64,000 nucleotides of DNA, taken from contig NZ_CP121648.1 of NCBI RefSeq assembly GCF_029714205.1, positions 6,512,501 to 6,576,500 of the forward strand, read 5' to 3'. The notes under the pieces were generated by a model. It was not told the origin of the DNA. It saw only the letters and a program-made list of their open reading frames with translations, and searched no databases. A program made the position numbers and the translations under genes. This document shows positions 41,918-54,506 of the stretch, piece after piece (the first letter of the stretch is position 1; every line of letters begins with the position of its first letter). Source of the DNA: Methylobacterium sp. CB376. Its GTDB lineage: Bacteria; Pseudomonadota; Alphaproteobacteria; Rhizobiales; Beijerinckiaceae.

Positions 41918-42352
41918 TCAGCCCGCCGCGAACCCGACCGTGATCCGCCCGCCGAGCGCCCGCGCGGCCGCCTCGATCGCCTCGATCTCCGTGGCGTGGT
42001 CGGGATCCAGGATCTGCCTCACCTGCGCGACGGGGCATCCGAGCCGCGCCGCGAGGGCCTCCTCGCCGAGCCCGCTCAGGTGCCGCAGGACGTGGAGCGA
42101 CGCCTTCGCGGCGAGCCGCGCGGGCAGCACCACCCGGTAGGTCTCGGCCCGCGTGGCCGGGCTCGGCAGGGAGAGGTGCTCGCCGTTGGCCATGGCGAAG
42201 TAGGCGAGCGCGGTGAGGGACTTGGTCATCCCGTCGAGGGCCGCCTCGACGCTCGCGCCGGACGCCATCGCGGCGGGCTCGCCCGACGCGTAGGCGTGGT
42301 AGCGTCCCTCCTCCCACCGCAACTCGACCGGGTAGCTCCAGGTGAGGTCCAT
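41918..42352 (-). CDS. HicB-like protein, without HicA partner
   Basis: A 144-residue protein with a HicB-type N-terminal half (WSYPVELRWEEGRYHAYASGEPAAMASGASVEAALDGMTKSLTAL) and a helix-turn-helix C-terminus (HVLRHLSGLGEEALAARLGCPVAQVRQILDPDHATEIEAIEAAARALG). HicB antitoxins neutralise the HicA RNase and repress their operon, but no hicA-like ORF is seen on either side. It may act as a stand-alone regulator. ATG 42352 has GGAGACACCTG upstream. Confidence 0.75.
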   Translation of the reverse strand: MDLTWSYPVELRWEEGRYHAYASGEPAAMASGASVEAALDGMTKSLTALAYFAMANGEHLSLPSPATRAETYRVVLPARLAAKASLHVLRHLSGLGEEALAARLGCPVAQVRQILDPDHATEIEAIEAAARALGGRITVGFAAG

Positions 42353-42455
42353 CAGGTGTCTCCGTCGCGGGGGGCGTGCCGATCGGGCCCGGGCGCCCGA
42401 ACGGGGGTCCAACCCGCGGCGTTGAACCCACTCTCGATTCCTGGCAGGGGGCCCC

Positions 42456-43655
42456 ATGACCGCACAGCGCCCCCCCCGCCGGTTCCCGCGGCCGCTCTCG
42501 GCCCTGCGCAGCCTCCTCTCCAGCAGCGCCGGCGGCGGCGTCGTGCTGATGGGCAGCGCGCTGCTCGCCCTCGTCGTCGCCAACGGCCCCCTCGGCGAGG
42601 CCTACGCGCACGGGCTCCACGCCGAGGTCGGGCCGCTCAGCCTGCTCCACTGGATCAACGACGGCCTGATGGCGGTCTTCTTCCTGCTGGTCGGGCTGGA
42701 GATCAAGCGCGAGTTCCTGGACGGGGGCCTGCGCACCTGGCCGGACCGGGCGCTGCCCGGCATCGCGGCGCTCGGCGGCATGATCGCGCCCGCCCTCGTC
42801 TACGCCGCCCTCAACTGGCACACGCCCGCCACCCTGCGCGGCTGGGCGATTCCCGCCGCCACCGACATCGCCTTCGCGCTCGGCGTGCTGGCGCTGCTCG
42901 GCTCCCGGGCCCCGGTCTCGCTCAAGGTCTTCCTGACCGCGCTCGCGATCCTCGACGATCTCGGCGCGGTGCTGATCATCGCGCTCTTCTACACGGCCGA
43001 CCTGTCCTGGCCGATGCTCGGCCTCGCCGCCGGGATCACCGCGATGCTGTTCACCCTCAACCGGGTCGGCCTGCGCCGGCTCGGGCCCTACCTGATCCTG
43101 GGGGCGGCCCTGTGGCTGGTGGTGCTGCGCTCGGGCCTGCACGCCACGGTGGCGGGCGTGATCCTGGCGCTGGCGATCCCCTGCCGCCCGAGCCCGGGCC
43201 GGCCGGACGACGCGCATTCGCCCCTGCACGCCCTCGAACACGCGCTCCAGCCCGTCGTCGCCTACGCGATCGTGCCGATCTTCGGCTTCGCCAATGCGGG
43301 CGTGTCGCTGCGCGGGCTCGGGCTCGACGCGCTCGTCGCCCCGGTGACGCTCGGCGTCGCGGCGGGGCTCTTCCTCGGCAAGCAGGTCGGCGTCTTCGGC
43401 GGGGTCTGGCTCGCCGTGAGGGCCGGCCTCGCCAAGAAGCCCGCGGGGGCGACCTGGCAGCAGATCTACGGGGTGGCGCTGCTCTGCGGCATCGGCTTCA
43501 CCATGAGCCTGTTCATCGGCGCGCTCGCCTTCGCGCCCCATCCCGAATTCGAGGCCGAGACCAAGCTCGGGGTGCTGCTCGGCTCGCTCGCCTCGTCGCT
43601 CGCCGGGGCGCTGGTCCTGTCGCTCGCGGCGCGCAGGATGCCGCCCGAGGCGTGA
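42456..43655 (+). CDS. nhaA: Na+/H+ antiporter NhaA
   Basis: A 399-residue inner-membrane antiporter with about 12 helices. Family segments include [59 protein letters not shown] and [21 protein letters not shown], which carries the two adjacent aspartates required for Na+/H+ exchange (near residue 167). [15 protein letters not shown] is the last conserved helix. Intact and of normal length. Confidence 0.95.
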   Translation: MTAQRPPRRFPRPLSALRSLLSSSAGGGVVLMGSALLALVVANGPLGEAYAHGLHAEVGPLSLLHWINDGLMAVFFLLVGLEIKREFLDGGLRTWPDRALPGIAALGGMIAPALVYAALNWHTPATLRGWAIPAATDIAFALGVLALLGSRAPVSLKVFLTALAILDDLGAVLIIALFYTADLSWPMLGLAAGITAMLFTLNRVGLRRLGPYLILGAALWLVVLRSGLHATVAGVILALAIPCRPSPGRPDDAHSPLHALEHALQPVVAYAIVPIFGFANAGVSLRGLGLDALVAPVTLGVAAGLFLGKQVGVFGGVWLAVRAGLAKKPAGATWQQIYGVALLCGIGFTMSLFIGALAFAPHPEFEAETKLGVLLGSLASSLAGALVLSLAARRMPPEA

Positions 43656-43709
43656 TCCTGCGGGACCCGCGACCGGGCCATCGGCGCGGATCGGCGGGAG
43701 GGCACCGCG

Positions 43710-43727
43710 CCTCAATTCACCTCGACC

Positions 43728-43741
<14 letters not shown>
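43710..43741 (+). repeat. 16 bp tandem duplication at the dnaE 3' end
   Basis: CCTCAATTCACCTCGA is present twice in direct succession. It spans the dnaE stop, so the copy beyond the stop repeats the last codons and the stop codon of the gene. Confidence 0.85.
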
Positions 43742-47234
<3,493 letters not shown>

Positions 47235-47363
47235 CCGGCGCCCTCCGCGTGTGCCGCTTGGAGCAGGGGAGCTTTGCAGGCTCGGCCGGAGAGAGTCAGC
47301 AGGGGCGCGGCCACACCGGCCGGCATTCCGGCCGCCTTCCACAGAGATCGTTGGGGGCCGGGC

Positions 47364-47498
47364 TCAGTGGACCGGCGCCAGCGCCACCGCCCAGAACGCC
47401 ACCGCGCCCGCGAGCAGCCCCATCGAGGCGATCTCCGTGACACCGAGAAGGATCTTGCGTAGGATCATGGGGCGGACCTCGTTCGCTGTTGAGACCAT
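47364..47498 (-). CDS. Small membrane protein, unknown
   Basis: A 44-residue ORF upstream of dnaE on the same strand: a short hydrophilic start, then MILRKILLGVTEIASMGLLA and a hydrophobic segment ending GAVAFWAVALAPVH, one membrane helix. A GGAG lies about 10 nt before ATG 47498, and an internal ATG at 47468 is an alternative start. Genes of this size and type are often missed; the evidence is the hydrophobic pattern and spacing. Confidence 0.5.
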   Translation of the reverse strand: MVSTANEVRPMILRKILLGVTEIASMGLLAGAVAFWAVALAPVH

Positions 47499-47699
47499 GT
47501 TTGTTCGCTCTCCGTTCGCAGTCAAAGGGGACTGCCCGGCGACGTGGTCCTGCGGTAAACGACCGGTGAAGAGGGCGGCGCCGGCTTGGAGGGCGCCCCG
47601 AGGGTTCCGCGTTGCGGCGCGGGGGGCCGCGGCCTATCTAAGCGCGACCGTTTCGGCGGGGTCTCTGCCGGATCCGAGCAACCGACGACGAGGTGGCGC

Positions 47700-49067
47700 A
47701 TGGCGCGCGACGAGTCCGACGCGACCCCGCTCACCACGCGGGACGAGCTGATCGAGTGGTTCGCGGAGGGCGAGAAGCCCGCCGCCGCCTTCCGGATCGG
47801 CACCGAGCACGAGAAGGTGCCGTTCTACCGCGCCGACCGCTCCCCGGTGCCCTACGCGGGCGAGCGGGGCATCGGGGCGCTCCTCGACGGCCTGCGGCGG
47901 GCGACGGGCTGGGAGCCGATCGTCGATGCGGGGCGGGCCATCGGGCTCGCCGGGCCGGAGGGCGGCGGGGCGATCTCGCTGGAGCCCGGCGGCCAGTTCG
48001 AGTTGTCCGGCGCCCCGCTCGCCGACGTGCACCGGACCAGCCTCGAACTCGCCCAGCACCTCGACGCCGTGCGGGCGGCCGGCGATCCCCTCGGCATCGG
48101 CTTCCTGACGCTGGGCGCGAGCCCGAAATGGACGCGGGCCGAGACGCCCGTGATGCCCAAGAGCCGCTACCGCATCATGCAGGCCTACATGCCGAAGGTC
48201 GGCCGCCTCGGCCTCGACATGATGCTGCGCACCGCCACCGTGCAGGTGAACCTCGACTTCGCCTCCGAGGCCGATATGGTGCGCAAGATGCGGGTCGGGC
48301 TCGCGCTCCAGCCCGTGGCGACGGCGCTCTTCGCCAACTCGCCCTTCACGGACGGCCGGCCGAACGGCTTCCTGTCCTACCGCTCCGAGATCTGGCGCCA
48401 CACCGATCCCGACCGCACCGGCATGCTGCCGCGGGCCTTCGAGCCCGGCTTCGGCTACGAGGCCTACGCGGACTGGCTCCTCGACGTGCCGATGTACTTC
48501 GTGAAGCGGGGCGAGACCTACCACGACGTGAGCGGCGCCTCGTTCCGCGACCTGATGGCGGGGAGGCTCGCCGCCCTCCCGGGCGAGCGCGCGACCCGCT
48601 CCGACTGGGCGAACCACGCCTCCACCGCCTTCCCGGAGGTGCGGCTCAAGCGCTTCCTGGAAATGCGGGGCGCGGATGTCGGCGATCCGGGGATGATCGC
48701 CGCGAATGCCGCCTTCTGGGTCGGGCTCCTCTACGACGCCGCCGCCCTCGACGCGGCGATCGACCTGATCGACGGCTGGGACGCCGCCGCCCGCGAGGCG
48801 CTGCGGGCGGAGGCCCCCCGCCGGGGACTCGACGCCGCGATCGCCGGGCGCAGCCTGCGCGACGTCGCCCGCGAGGCCCTCTCCATCGCGGAGGCGGGCC
48901 TGCGCGCCCGCGCCCGCCTCGACGCGCAGGGGCGCGACGAGACCCTCCACCTCGCGCCCCTCCACGCCATCGTGGCCGGCCGCACCCGCGCGGAGGACCT
49001 GCTCGCCCTCTACGCGGGGCCCTGGAACGGCTCGGTCGACCCGGTCTTCGAGATGTGCGCGTTTTGA
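47700..49067 (+). CDS. gshA: Glutamate-cysteine ligase, plant/alphaproteobacterial GCS2 type
   Basis: A 455-residue enzyme that joins glutamate and cysteine to gamma-glutamylcysteine, the first step of glutathione synthesis. FRIGTEHEKVPFY near residue 33 and ISLEPGGQFELSG near residue 96 carry the glutamates that bind Mg-ATP. LGASPKWTRAETPVMPKSRYRIMQAYMPKVG, ATVQVNLDFASEADM and FANSPFTDGRPNGFLSYRSEIWRHTDPDR are diagnostic of the plant-type family. ATG 47700 follows GAGGTGGCGC. Glutathione also serves formaldehyde and stress metabolism. Confidence 0.95.
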   Translation: MARDESDATPLTTRDELIEWFAEGEKPAAAFRIGTEHEKVPFYRADRSPVPYAGERGIGALLDGLRRATGWEPIVDAGRAIGLAGPEGGGAISLEPGGQFELSGAPLADVHRTSLELAQHLDAVRAAGDPLGIGFLTLGASPKWTRAETPVMPKSRYRIMQAYMPKVGRLGLDMMLRTATVQVNLDFASEADMVRKMRVGLALQPVATALFANSPFTDGRPNGFLSYRSEIWRHTDPDRTGMLPRAFEPGFGYEAYADWLLDVPMYFVKRGETYHDVSGASFRDLMAGRLAALPGERATRSDWANHASTAFPEVRLKRFLEMRGADVGDPGMIAANAAFWVGLLYDAAALDAAIDLIDGWDAAAREALRAEAPRRGLDAAIAGRSLRDVAREALSIAEAGLRARARLDAQGRDETLHLAPLHAIVAGRTRAEDLLALYAGPWNGSVDPVFEMCAF

Positions 49068-49325
49068 CGCAGGGACGGGGCGTCCCGCGCAAGCACAGCG
49101 CTGATGTCGGCGCCGCCTCGCATGCGCTTCCGCACAGTCGGCGCGCCGCGCGCGCGCGCTCCTCTGCGATCGATGCGGCGCCAAGCGGGCGCGTCATTCC
49201 CGGGCGGCGGATCTGACCTGCGGGACAACGGGGCGAAGACGGGAACGAGGCCTGCCCTTGCCCGTTCTAGAGCCCAGCAGGGCCGCGGTTCGCCGCCGGT
49301 CCGATCTGGCAACAGGAGACCCAGC

Positions 49326-49733
49326 ATGTCGCGGATGAAGACCATCGCCCTGGCCGGCAGCGCCGTCCTGGCGCTCGGCACCGGCCTCGCCAGCACGGCC
49401 GAGGCAGCTCCGCTCCCGGCCGCGACCTCGGCCGCCGTCGCGGGCGCGCCCGCGACCCTCGACCAGGTCCGCTGGCGCGGCGGCTATTACGGCGGCTACC
49501 GGGGCTACGGCTACCGCGGGTACGGCTATCGCCGCGGCGCCGGCGGCGCGCTGGCGGCCGGCGCGGCCCTCGGCCTGATCGGCGGCGCGATCGCGGCGAG
49601 CGCGGCCCCGCGCTACTACGATTACGGCTACGGCTACCCGGCCTATGGCTACGCCGCTCCCGCCTACGGCTACGCCGCCCCGGCCTACGGCTACAGCTAC
49701 GGCTACCCGGCCTACGGCTATTACGGCTACTGA
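49326..49733 (+). CDS. Secreted Gly/Tyr-rich repeat protein
   Basis: The 135-residue protein has a Sec signal peptide (MKTIALAGSAVLALGTGLASTAEA). The mature protein has two low-complexity zones, YYGGYRGYGYRGYGYRR and a second with repeated PAYGYAAPAYGYAAP near the C-terminus, separated by a hydrophobic Gly/Ala helix (AGGALAAGAALGLIGGAIAAS). Tyr-Gly repeats suggest an extracellular, possibly self-associating or cell-surface protein. AGGAGACCC lies before the ATG. Similar small YG-rich exported proteins are common in Methylobacterium and Bradyrhizobium and have no known function. Confidence 0.8.
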   Translation: MSRMKTIALAGSAVLALGTGLASTAEAAPLPAATSAAVAGAPATLDQVRWRGGYYGGYRGYGYRGYGYRRGAGGALAAGAALGLIGGAIAASAAPRYYDYGYGYPAYGYAAPAYGYAAPAYGYSYGYPAYGYYGY

Positions 49734-49833
49734 GCTGCCGCCCCGCGGCGGTGCCCCCTGACGGCGGCGCCGCCCGAGCACGATCGGCGGCCCGGCGCCC
49801 CGCGCGCCGGGCCGCTGCCCTGTGGAGCCCCCG

Positions 49834-50091
49834 GTGAGCGACACGACCGACGAGTCCGGCGCCGACGATCTCGACCTGCGCGGGCTCAAATGCCCGCTGC
49901 CGGTGCTGCGCACCCGCAAGGCCCTGCGGGCGCTCCCCCCCGGCCGCCGCCTGGTGGTGCGCTGCACCGACCCGCTCGCCGCCATCGACATCCCGCACCT
50001 GCTGCACGAGACGGGCGACCGGCTCGAAGCCGCGCGCGAGGCCGGCGGCGTGCTGGTCTTCGAGATTCGCCGCGCCGCCGCGGACGGTTGA
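49834..50091 (+). CDS. TusA-family sulfurtransferase
   Basis: The 85-residue protein shows the TusA/YedF signature LDLRGLKCPLPVLRTRKALRAL, with the active Cys in the CPxP motif, then RLVVRCTDPLAAIDIPHLLHETG. These proteins pass persulfide sulfur to tRNA thiolation or molybdenum cofactor enzymes. GTG 49834 is preferred since GGAG lies 7 nt upstream. It directly precedes the NUDIX gene. Confidence 0.88.
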   Translation: MSDTTDESGADDLDLRGLKCPLPVLRTRKALRALPPGRRLVVRCTDPLAAIDIPHLLHETGDRLEAAREAGGVLVFEIRRAAADG

Positions 50092-50159
50092 CGCTGGCGC
50101 CGTTCCCCGCGACACCGCGTGCGCCCGCGAGGGCGCCTCCCCCGGAAACCGGAAGCCCC

Positions 50160-50759
50160 ATGCCCAGCGCCTCCGCCGCGTCCCGCCCCGCGATCACCGG
50201 CACGAGGGTGCTGTACGAGGGCTGGGCGCGCTACCTCCTCGCCGAACTGCGCCTGCCCGACGGCCGCACGGTGACGCGCGAGGTGGAGGATCACGGCCGG
50301 GCCGTCGCCGTCCTGCCCTACGATCCCGACCGGCGCACCGCCCTGCTGGTGCGCCAGTTCCGGGCGCCGGTCGCGCTCACCGGCGCGGCCGAGGACCTGC
50401 TGGAGGCGCCGGCCGGGCGCCTCGACGAGGCCGACCCGGCCGATTGCGCCCGGCGCGAGGCCTTCGAGGAGGTGGGCGTGCACCTCGCGGAACTGGAACC
50501 CCTCGGCCGGGTCCACGCGATGCCCGGCATCTCCACCGAGGTGCTCGACCTCTACCTCGCGCCCTACGCCGCGGCCGACCGGGCCGGGGAGGGCGGGGGC
50601 CTCGCCGAGGAGGACGAGGCGATCACGGTCGTCGAGGTGCCGCTCGCCGGCCTCGCCCGGATGGCCGATTCCGGGGCGCTCCCCGACCTCAAGACCCTCG
50701 TGCTGGTCCAGACCCTGCGCCTGCGCCGCCCGGACCTGTTCGCGGACGGGCAGGCCTGA
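50160..50759 (+). CDS. NUDIX hydrolase, ADP-ribose pyrophosphatase-like
   Basis: The 199-residue protein contains the Nudix box (APAGRLDEADPADCARREAFEEVGV: G-x5-E replaced by GRLDE, then REAFEEVG) at about residues 88-112. The N-terminal RVLYEGWARYLLAELRLPDG and RRTALLVRQFRAPV and the GRVHAMPGISTEVLDLYLA segment are those of ADP-ribose/GDP-mannose pyrophosphatases (TIGR00052-like). It hydrolyses nucleoside diphosphate-sugar derivatives; exact substrate unknown. Confidence 0.85.
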   Translation: MPSASAASRPAITGTRVLYEGWARYLLAELRLPDGRTVTREVEDHGRAVAVLPYDPDRRTALLVRQFRAPVALTGAAEDLLEAPAGRLDEADPADCARREAFEEVGVHLAELEPLGRVHAMPGISTEVLDLYLAPYAAADRAGEGGGLAEEDEAITVVEVPLAGLARMADSGALPDLKTLVLVQTLRLRRPDLFADGQA

Positions 50760-50835
50760 TCCGGGATCCGGTTGATCACGGCGGATCCCGGATCGCGCGC
50801 CCGCGCGGCGCGCGAGCGAAGGTCGATCGGATTTG
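50759..50835 (+). repeat. Dispersed intergenic repeat copy
   Basis: It has the palindromic lead (GATCCGGGATCCGGTTGATC, then GGCGGATCCCGGATC) followed by GCGCCCGCGCGGCGCGCGAG, as in the other copies. It separates the NUDIX gene from the convergent L,D-transpeptidase. Confidence 0.65.
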
Positions 50836-50850
50836 GTCTGAGACGACGAA

Positions 50851-50870
50851 GGCCGGCGTCGCCGCCGGCC
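50851..50870 (-). terminator. Hairpin after the L,D-transpeptidase gene
   Basis: A perfect 7 bp stem (GGCCGGC at 50851-50857, GCCGGCC at 50864-50870) with a 6 nt loop lies 22 bp after the stop on the minus strand, followed on that strand by TTCGTCGTCTC. It is a plausible but T-poor terminator. Confidence 0.45.
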
Positions 50871-50892
50871 CTCGCGCGCCGTGCCGCTGCGC

Positions 50893-51531
50893 TCAGCGCA
50901 GCACCACCACCTTCGTGCCGACCTTGGCGCGGGTGTACAGATCCATGACGTCGTCGTTCGTCATCCGGATGCAGCCCGAGGACACCGCGGTGCCGATCGT
51001 CTCCGGCTCGTTCGAGCCGTGGATGCGGTAGAGCGTGCCGCCCAGATACATGGCGCGGGCGCCGAGCGGGTTCTCGGGTCCGCCCTTCATGTAGCGGGGC
51101 AGGTCGGGCCGGCGGCGGATCATCTGCGACGGCGGGCGCCAATCCGGCCACTCGCGCTTCATGGTGATGGTCTGCACGCCGCCCCAGGTGAAGCCCGGCC
51201 GGCCGACGCCGATGCCGTAGCGCAGGGCCTGGCCGCCGCCGAGCACGTAGTAGAGCCGCCGCTCGGCGGTCGAGACCACGATCGTGCCCGCGCCGTAGGG
51301 ACCGTCATACGACACGGTCTCGCGCGGGACCGGGCTGATCTTCGGCACGGTCGTGTCCATCGCCGCCGGCGAGGTCGGATCGGCGGCCGTCGCGGAGGGG
51401 CGGACCGTGACGCTGAGGCCCTGGTTGAGGGGCTGACGGGTGAGGGGGTCGATCTCGTAGGCGGCGGCGGGGGCCGCCCACGCGGCGACGGCGCAGGCGA
51501 GCCCGGCCAGAACAGGGGCGAAGCGGCGCAT
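50893..51531 (-). CDS. L,D-transpeptidase (YkuD family)
   Basis: The 212-residue secreted enzyme has a signal peptide (MRRFAPVLAGLACAVAAWAAPAAA) and a YkuD domain with RIHGSNEPETIGTAVSSGCIRMTNDDVMDLY, where HGSN and the SSGC cysteine are the active site. Such enzymes form 3-3 peptidoglycan cross-links or attach proteins to the wall in the periplasm. The start at 51531 gives a clean signal peptide. Alphaproteobacteria carry many paralogues, so the individual role is unknown. Confidence 0.92.
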   Translation of the reverse strand: MRRFAPVLAGLACAVAAWAAPAAAYEIDPLTRQPLNQGLSVTVRPSATAADPTSPAAMDTTVPKISPVPRETVSYDGPYGAGTIVVSTAERRLYYVLGGGQALRYGIGVGRPGFTWGGVQTITMKREWPDWRPPSQMIRRRPDLPRYMKGGPENPLGARAMYLGGTLYRIHGSNEPETIGTAVSSGCIRMTNDDVMDLYTRAKVGTKVVVLR

Positions 51532-51754
51532 GGGAGCCTCTCGGGGAACTCTCGGCTGGGGAAGGAGCGATGCGTGAACTGCCGCGCATCGTGCGGCGGA
51601 ACCCATCGCCAAGCCGTAAACGGGCCCGGCATAAAGCCAAGCTTAAAACCGCCGCGCTTGTGCGGATGCGAAGCGCCCGTTGTGCGTGGGTCACACTGAT
51701 GCATCCGCGCCGCAGGTGCGGGCGGCTGCCGGGTCCCCGCCGGCGACGCGGGGC

Positions 51755-52138
51755 TTACGGCTCGGCCGCGCCCGGCTGCGGGCCGGGCACGAGCCGGCGC
51801 ACCGCGGCCTCGATCCGCTCGGCGGCCCGGCCGATCCCCTCGGCGATGCGGCCCTCCACGGCCTCGCGCTCGCTGCCGGCGGCGGCGGCGGCCTCGCGCA
51901 GGGCGGCGGTCTCGCGCTCCAGCGCCTCGACCCGGCGGCGCGTCTCGGCGAGTTCGTCCGAGACCATCAGCGCCGCCATGACGTGCAGGCGCATGTCGCC
52001 GATCTCGCCGAAGGCCTTGCGCATCTCGCCGATCCGCGCGTCGAAGCCCCGCGCCAGCTCCTCGAGGTGGCGCTCCTCGCCCTCGCCGCAGGCCATGCGG
52101 TAGGTCTTGCCGGCGATGCTCACCGTCACCTGAGGCAT
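51755..52138 (-). CDS. zapA: Cell division protein ZapA
   Basis: The 127-residue protein has the ZapA core QVTVSIAGKTYRMACGEGEERHLEELARGFDARIGEMRKAF...MRLHVMAALMVSDELAETRRR, then a C-terminal coiled coil. ZapA bundles FtsZ filaments at the division ring. ATG 52138 is preferred; GTG 52150 would overlap the upstream DUF4164 stop. The two genes form one operon on the minus strand. Confidence 0.9.
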   Translation of the reverse strand: MPQVTVSIAGKTYRMACGEGEERHLEELARGFDARIGEMRKAFGEIGDMRLHVMAALMVSDELAETRRRVEALERETAALREAAAAAGSEREAVEGRIAEGIGRAAERIEAAVRRLVPGPQPGAAEP

Positions 52139-52146
52139 CCGGATCC

Positions 52147-52428
52147 TCACCCTTCCGCGCGGTTGCGCGTCAGCACGGTCTCGACGGTGCCGATCGCCCG
52201 CCCGAGGCGATGCTCGACGTCGTCGGTCACCGCCACCGCCTCGGCGAGCTGGCCCAGGGCCGCGTCGAGCTCGGCGGCGAGGCGGGCCCGGTCCTCCTGC
52301 ATCAGGGCGAGTTCGGCCTCCAGGTCGCCCCGGCTGCGCTCGGCGTCGAGCCGACGGGTCACGGCGGCGTCGAGCAGGGCGACGGCGGCATCGAGCCGGC
52401 GCAGCGCGTCGTCCACGGCCGCACTCAT
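52147..52428 (-). CDS. DUF4164 coiled-coil protein
   Basis: The 93-residue helical protein (AAVDDALRRLDAAVALLDAAVTRRLDAERSRGDLEAELALMQEDRARLAAELDAAL) matches the short DUF4164 family encoded just before zapA in Rhizobiales. It probably acts with ZapA, resembling the ZapB-ZapA idea, but this has not been shown. ATG 52428 lies in a weak site. Confidence 0.8.
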   Translation of the reverse strand: MSAAVDDALRRLDAAVALLDAAVTRRLDAERSRGDLEAELALMQEDRARLAAELDAALGQLAEAVAVTDDVEHRLGRAIGTVETVLTRNRAEG

Positions 52429-52826
52429 GGTTGAACCCCTGAACTCCTCACCCCGGCCCGAGCCTAGACGCTGGCCGCGCGGCCCGCAATCGCCCGGCCG
52501 GGGCGCTCCCGTCAACGGGCGCGGACCGCCGCGGGGCGGCGGGCGGGGCCGATTTGACAGGGGAGGGTGTCATGTTAGGAAGCCCGCGCTCGCGCCCGGC
52601 CATGTCGGCCGGCGGACAGCCGCAGATCTCGGGTTCCCGTGACGCCTCCCGCCCTCCTCGGTCGCGCCGCCCGCAACGGGACCTCCGGCGCGCGCGGGAT
52701 GGCCGTCCCGCCCGCGGCACCTCATATCACCCGGCAACCCCATCCACCCGCACGGGCGCTCGCAGGCCCGGGCCGCACCACGAGGCGGGGCGCCGGCACC
52801 CCCGCCCGCTCTCGGGAGTCATCGAC
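52429..52826. other. Gap between the zapA operon and gap
   Basis: The 398 bp divergent region has no supported protein gene. TTGACA at 52554-52559 is a perfect -35 on the plus strand, with TTAGGA 15 bp later as a poor -10. The following ~250 bp contain several G/C-rich inverted repeats. It could be the gap promoter and leader or a small RNA. In some proteobacteria the 6S RNA gene adjoins zapA, which is why this is noted, but I cannot confirm a 6S fold. Confidence 0.35.
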
Positions 52827-53834
52827 ATGACGGTCAAGGTCGCCATCAACGGCTTCGGACGCATCGGGCGCAACGTCCTGCGCGCCATCAAGGAGGCGGG
52901 GCGCACGGACGTCGAGGTCGTCGCCATCAACGATCTCGGGCCGGTCGAGACCAACGCCCACCTGCTGCGCTACGATTCCGTGCACGGCCGCTTCCCGGGC
53001 GAGGTGAAGGTCGAGGGCGACGCCATCGTGGTCGACGGCCAGCGCATCCGCGTCACCGCGATCAAGAGCCCGGCCGAGCTGCCCCATCGCGAGCTCGGCG
53101 TCGACATCGCCCTGGAATGCACCGGCATCTTCACGGCGCGCGACAAGGCCAAGGCCCACCTGGACGCGGGCGCCAAGCGCGTCATCGTCTCGGCCCCCTC
53201 GGACGGCGCCGACCTCACCGTCGTGTACGGCGTCAACCACGACAAGCTGACCGCCGACCACCTCGTGATCTCGAACGCCTCCTGCACGACGAACTGCCTC
53301 GCGCCGGTCGCCAAGGTGCTCAACGACGCGGTCGGGATCGAGCGCGGCTTCATGACGACGATCCACTCCTACACCAACGACCAGCCGTCGCTGGATCAGA
53401 TGCACAAGGATCTCTACCGGGCCCGCGCCGCGGCCCTGTCGATGATCCCGACCACGACGGGCGCCGCCAAGGCGGTGGGCCTCGTCCTGCCGGAGCTGAA
53501 CGGCAAGCTCGACGGCACCTCGATCCGGGTGCCGACCCCGAACGTCTCGGTCGTCGACTTCAAGTTCGTGGCCAAGCGCGCCACCTCGGTCGCCGAGATC
53601 AACGAGGCGATCAAGGCGGCGGCGAACGGGCCGCTCAAGGGCGTGCTCGGCTACACCGAGGCCCCGAACGTCTCGATCGACTTCAACCACGACCCGCATT
53701 CCTCGACCTTCCACATCGACCAGACCAAGGTGATGGACGGGACCTTCGTGCGGGTGCTGTCCTGGTACGACAACGAGTGGGGCTTCTCGAACCGCATGGC
53801 CGACACCGCGGTCGCCCTCGCCAAGCTGATCTGA
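52827..53834 (+). CDS. gap: Glyceraldehyde-3-phosphate dehydrogenase
   Basis: A 335-residue type I enzyme converting glyceraldehyde-3-phosphate to 1,3-bisphosphoglycerate. [19 protein letters not shown] is the NAD-binding start, [15 protein letters not shown] carries the catalytic Cys near residue 153, and [45 protein letters not shown] and [13 protein letters not shown] complete the family pattern. It is the first gene of the gap-pgk-fba block, used in glycolysis/gluconeogenesis and possibly the Calvin cycle. Confidence 0.96.
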   Translation: MTVKVAINGFGRIGRNVLRAIKEAGRTDVEVVAINDLGPVETNAHLLRYDSVHGRFPGEVKVEGDAIVVDGQRIRVTAIKSPAELPHRELGVDIALECTGIFTARDKAKAHLDAGAKRVIVSAPSDGADLTVVYGVNHDKLTADHLVISNASCTTNCLAPVAKVLNDAVGIERGFMTTIHSYTNDQPSLDQMHKDLYRARAAALSMIPTTTGAAKAVGLVLPELNGKLDGTSIRVPTPNVSVVDFKFVAKRATSVAEINEAIKAAANGPLKGVLGYTEAPNVSIDFNHDPHSSTFHIDQTKVMDGTFVRVLSWYDNEWGFSNRMADTAVALAKLI

Positions 53835-53843
53835 GCCTCGATC

Positions 53844-53866
53844 CCGGGCGGGGATCCCCCGCCCGG
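53844..53866 (+). terminator. Strong hairpin after gap
   Basis: A perfect 10 bp stem (CCGGGCGGGG, CCCCGCCCGG) with a 3 nt ATC loop begins 10 bp after the gap stop, followed by a pyrimidine run (CTCTCTTCCC). It is a likely terminator or mRNA-stabilising structure between gap and the next gene. Confidence 0.6.
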
Positions 53867-53925
53867 CGCCCTCTCTTCCCGCGAACCGGCGCCCCGCCGC
53901 GGCGGGGCGAGACCGAGGAGCAGCC

Positions 53926-54426
53926 ATGACCGACGCGACGGACGTCACCTCCACCTCCGGAACCGCCACCGCGAGCCCGCTGCCGGTGCCGGCCGGCACC
54001 GCGCTCGCACCCGCCGCGGCGGCCCCCGCCGGCACCGCTGCGGCAGCCGGCGCCGCACCCGCCGCGGCGGCCGAGGCCGCCCGGCGCCCCGAGCCGGCCG
54101 CGAGCCTGCCGCCCCCGGTCGCCGACCAGCTCGCCCGCATCGAGGACAAGGCCTCGCGCATCGAGGACAAGTACGCCCGCTCGGAGGCGCTCCTGTCCCG
54201 CGTCGAGGACCGGGTCGAGGCGGCGAGCCAGCGGATGAACGAATCCGCCCGCCAGTCCGACCTCGCCGCCCTGCGCAGCGAATTGCGCGCCGTCGCCGAC
54301 CGCACCCGGCGGCTGCCGGGCTTCGGCACCCTGCTCCTGACGGCGATCATCACCGCCGTGCTGACGGTGGCGCTCACGCTCGCGGCGCAGCGCCTCAACC
54401 TCCAGAACCTCATCCCGCCCCGCTGA
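53926..54426 (+). CDS. Membrane coiled-coil protein, unknown
   Basis: The 166-residue protein has an Ala/Pro/Thr low-complexity N-terminus, then two near repeats of RIEDKASRIEDKYARSEALLSRVEDRVEAASQRM forming a coiled coil. One membrane helix (GTLLLTAIITAVLTVALTLAA) near the C-terminus anchors it in the inner membrane. ACCGAGGAGCAGCC supplies a ribosome site. It lies between gap and pgk, a place where it may be cotranscribed with them. I do not recognise the family. Confidence 0.75.
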   Translation: MTDATDVTSTSGTATASPLPVPAGTALAPAAAAPAGTAAAAGAAPAAAAEAARRPEPAASLPPPVADQLARIEDKASRIEDKYARSEALLSRVEDRVEAASQRMNESARQSDLAALRSELRAVADRTRRLPGFGTLLLTAIITAVLTVALTLAAQRLNLQNLIPPR

Positions 54427-54506
54427 TCCGCGCCGCGAATCCCGCCCCGTGAATTCCGTCCCGTGAATCCAGCCCCAGGAATCCCGCCCAAGGAGGCCCG
54501 AGGTCC

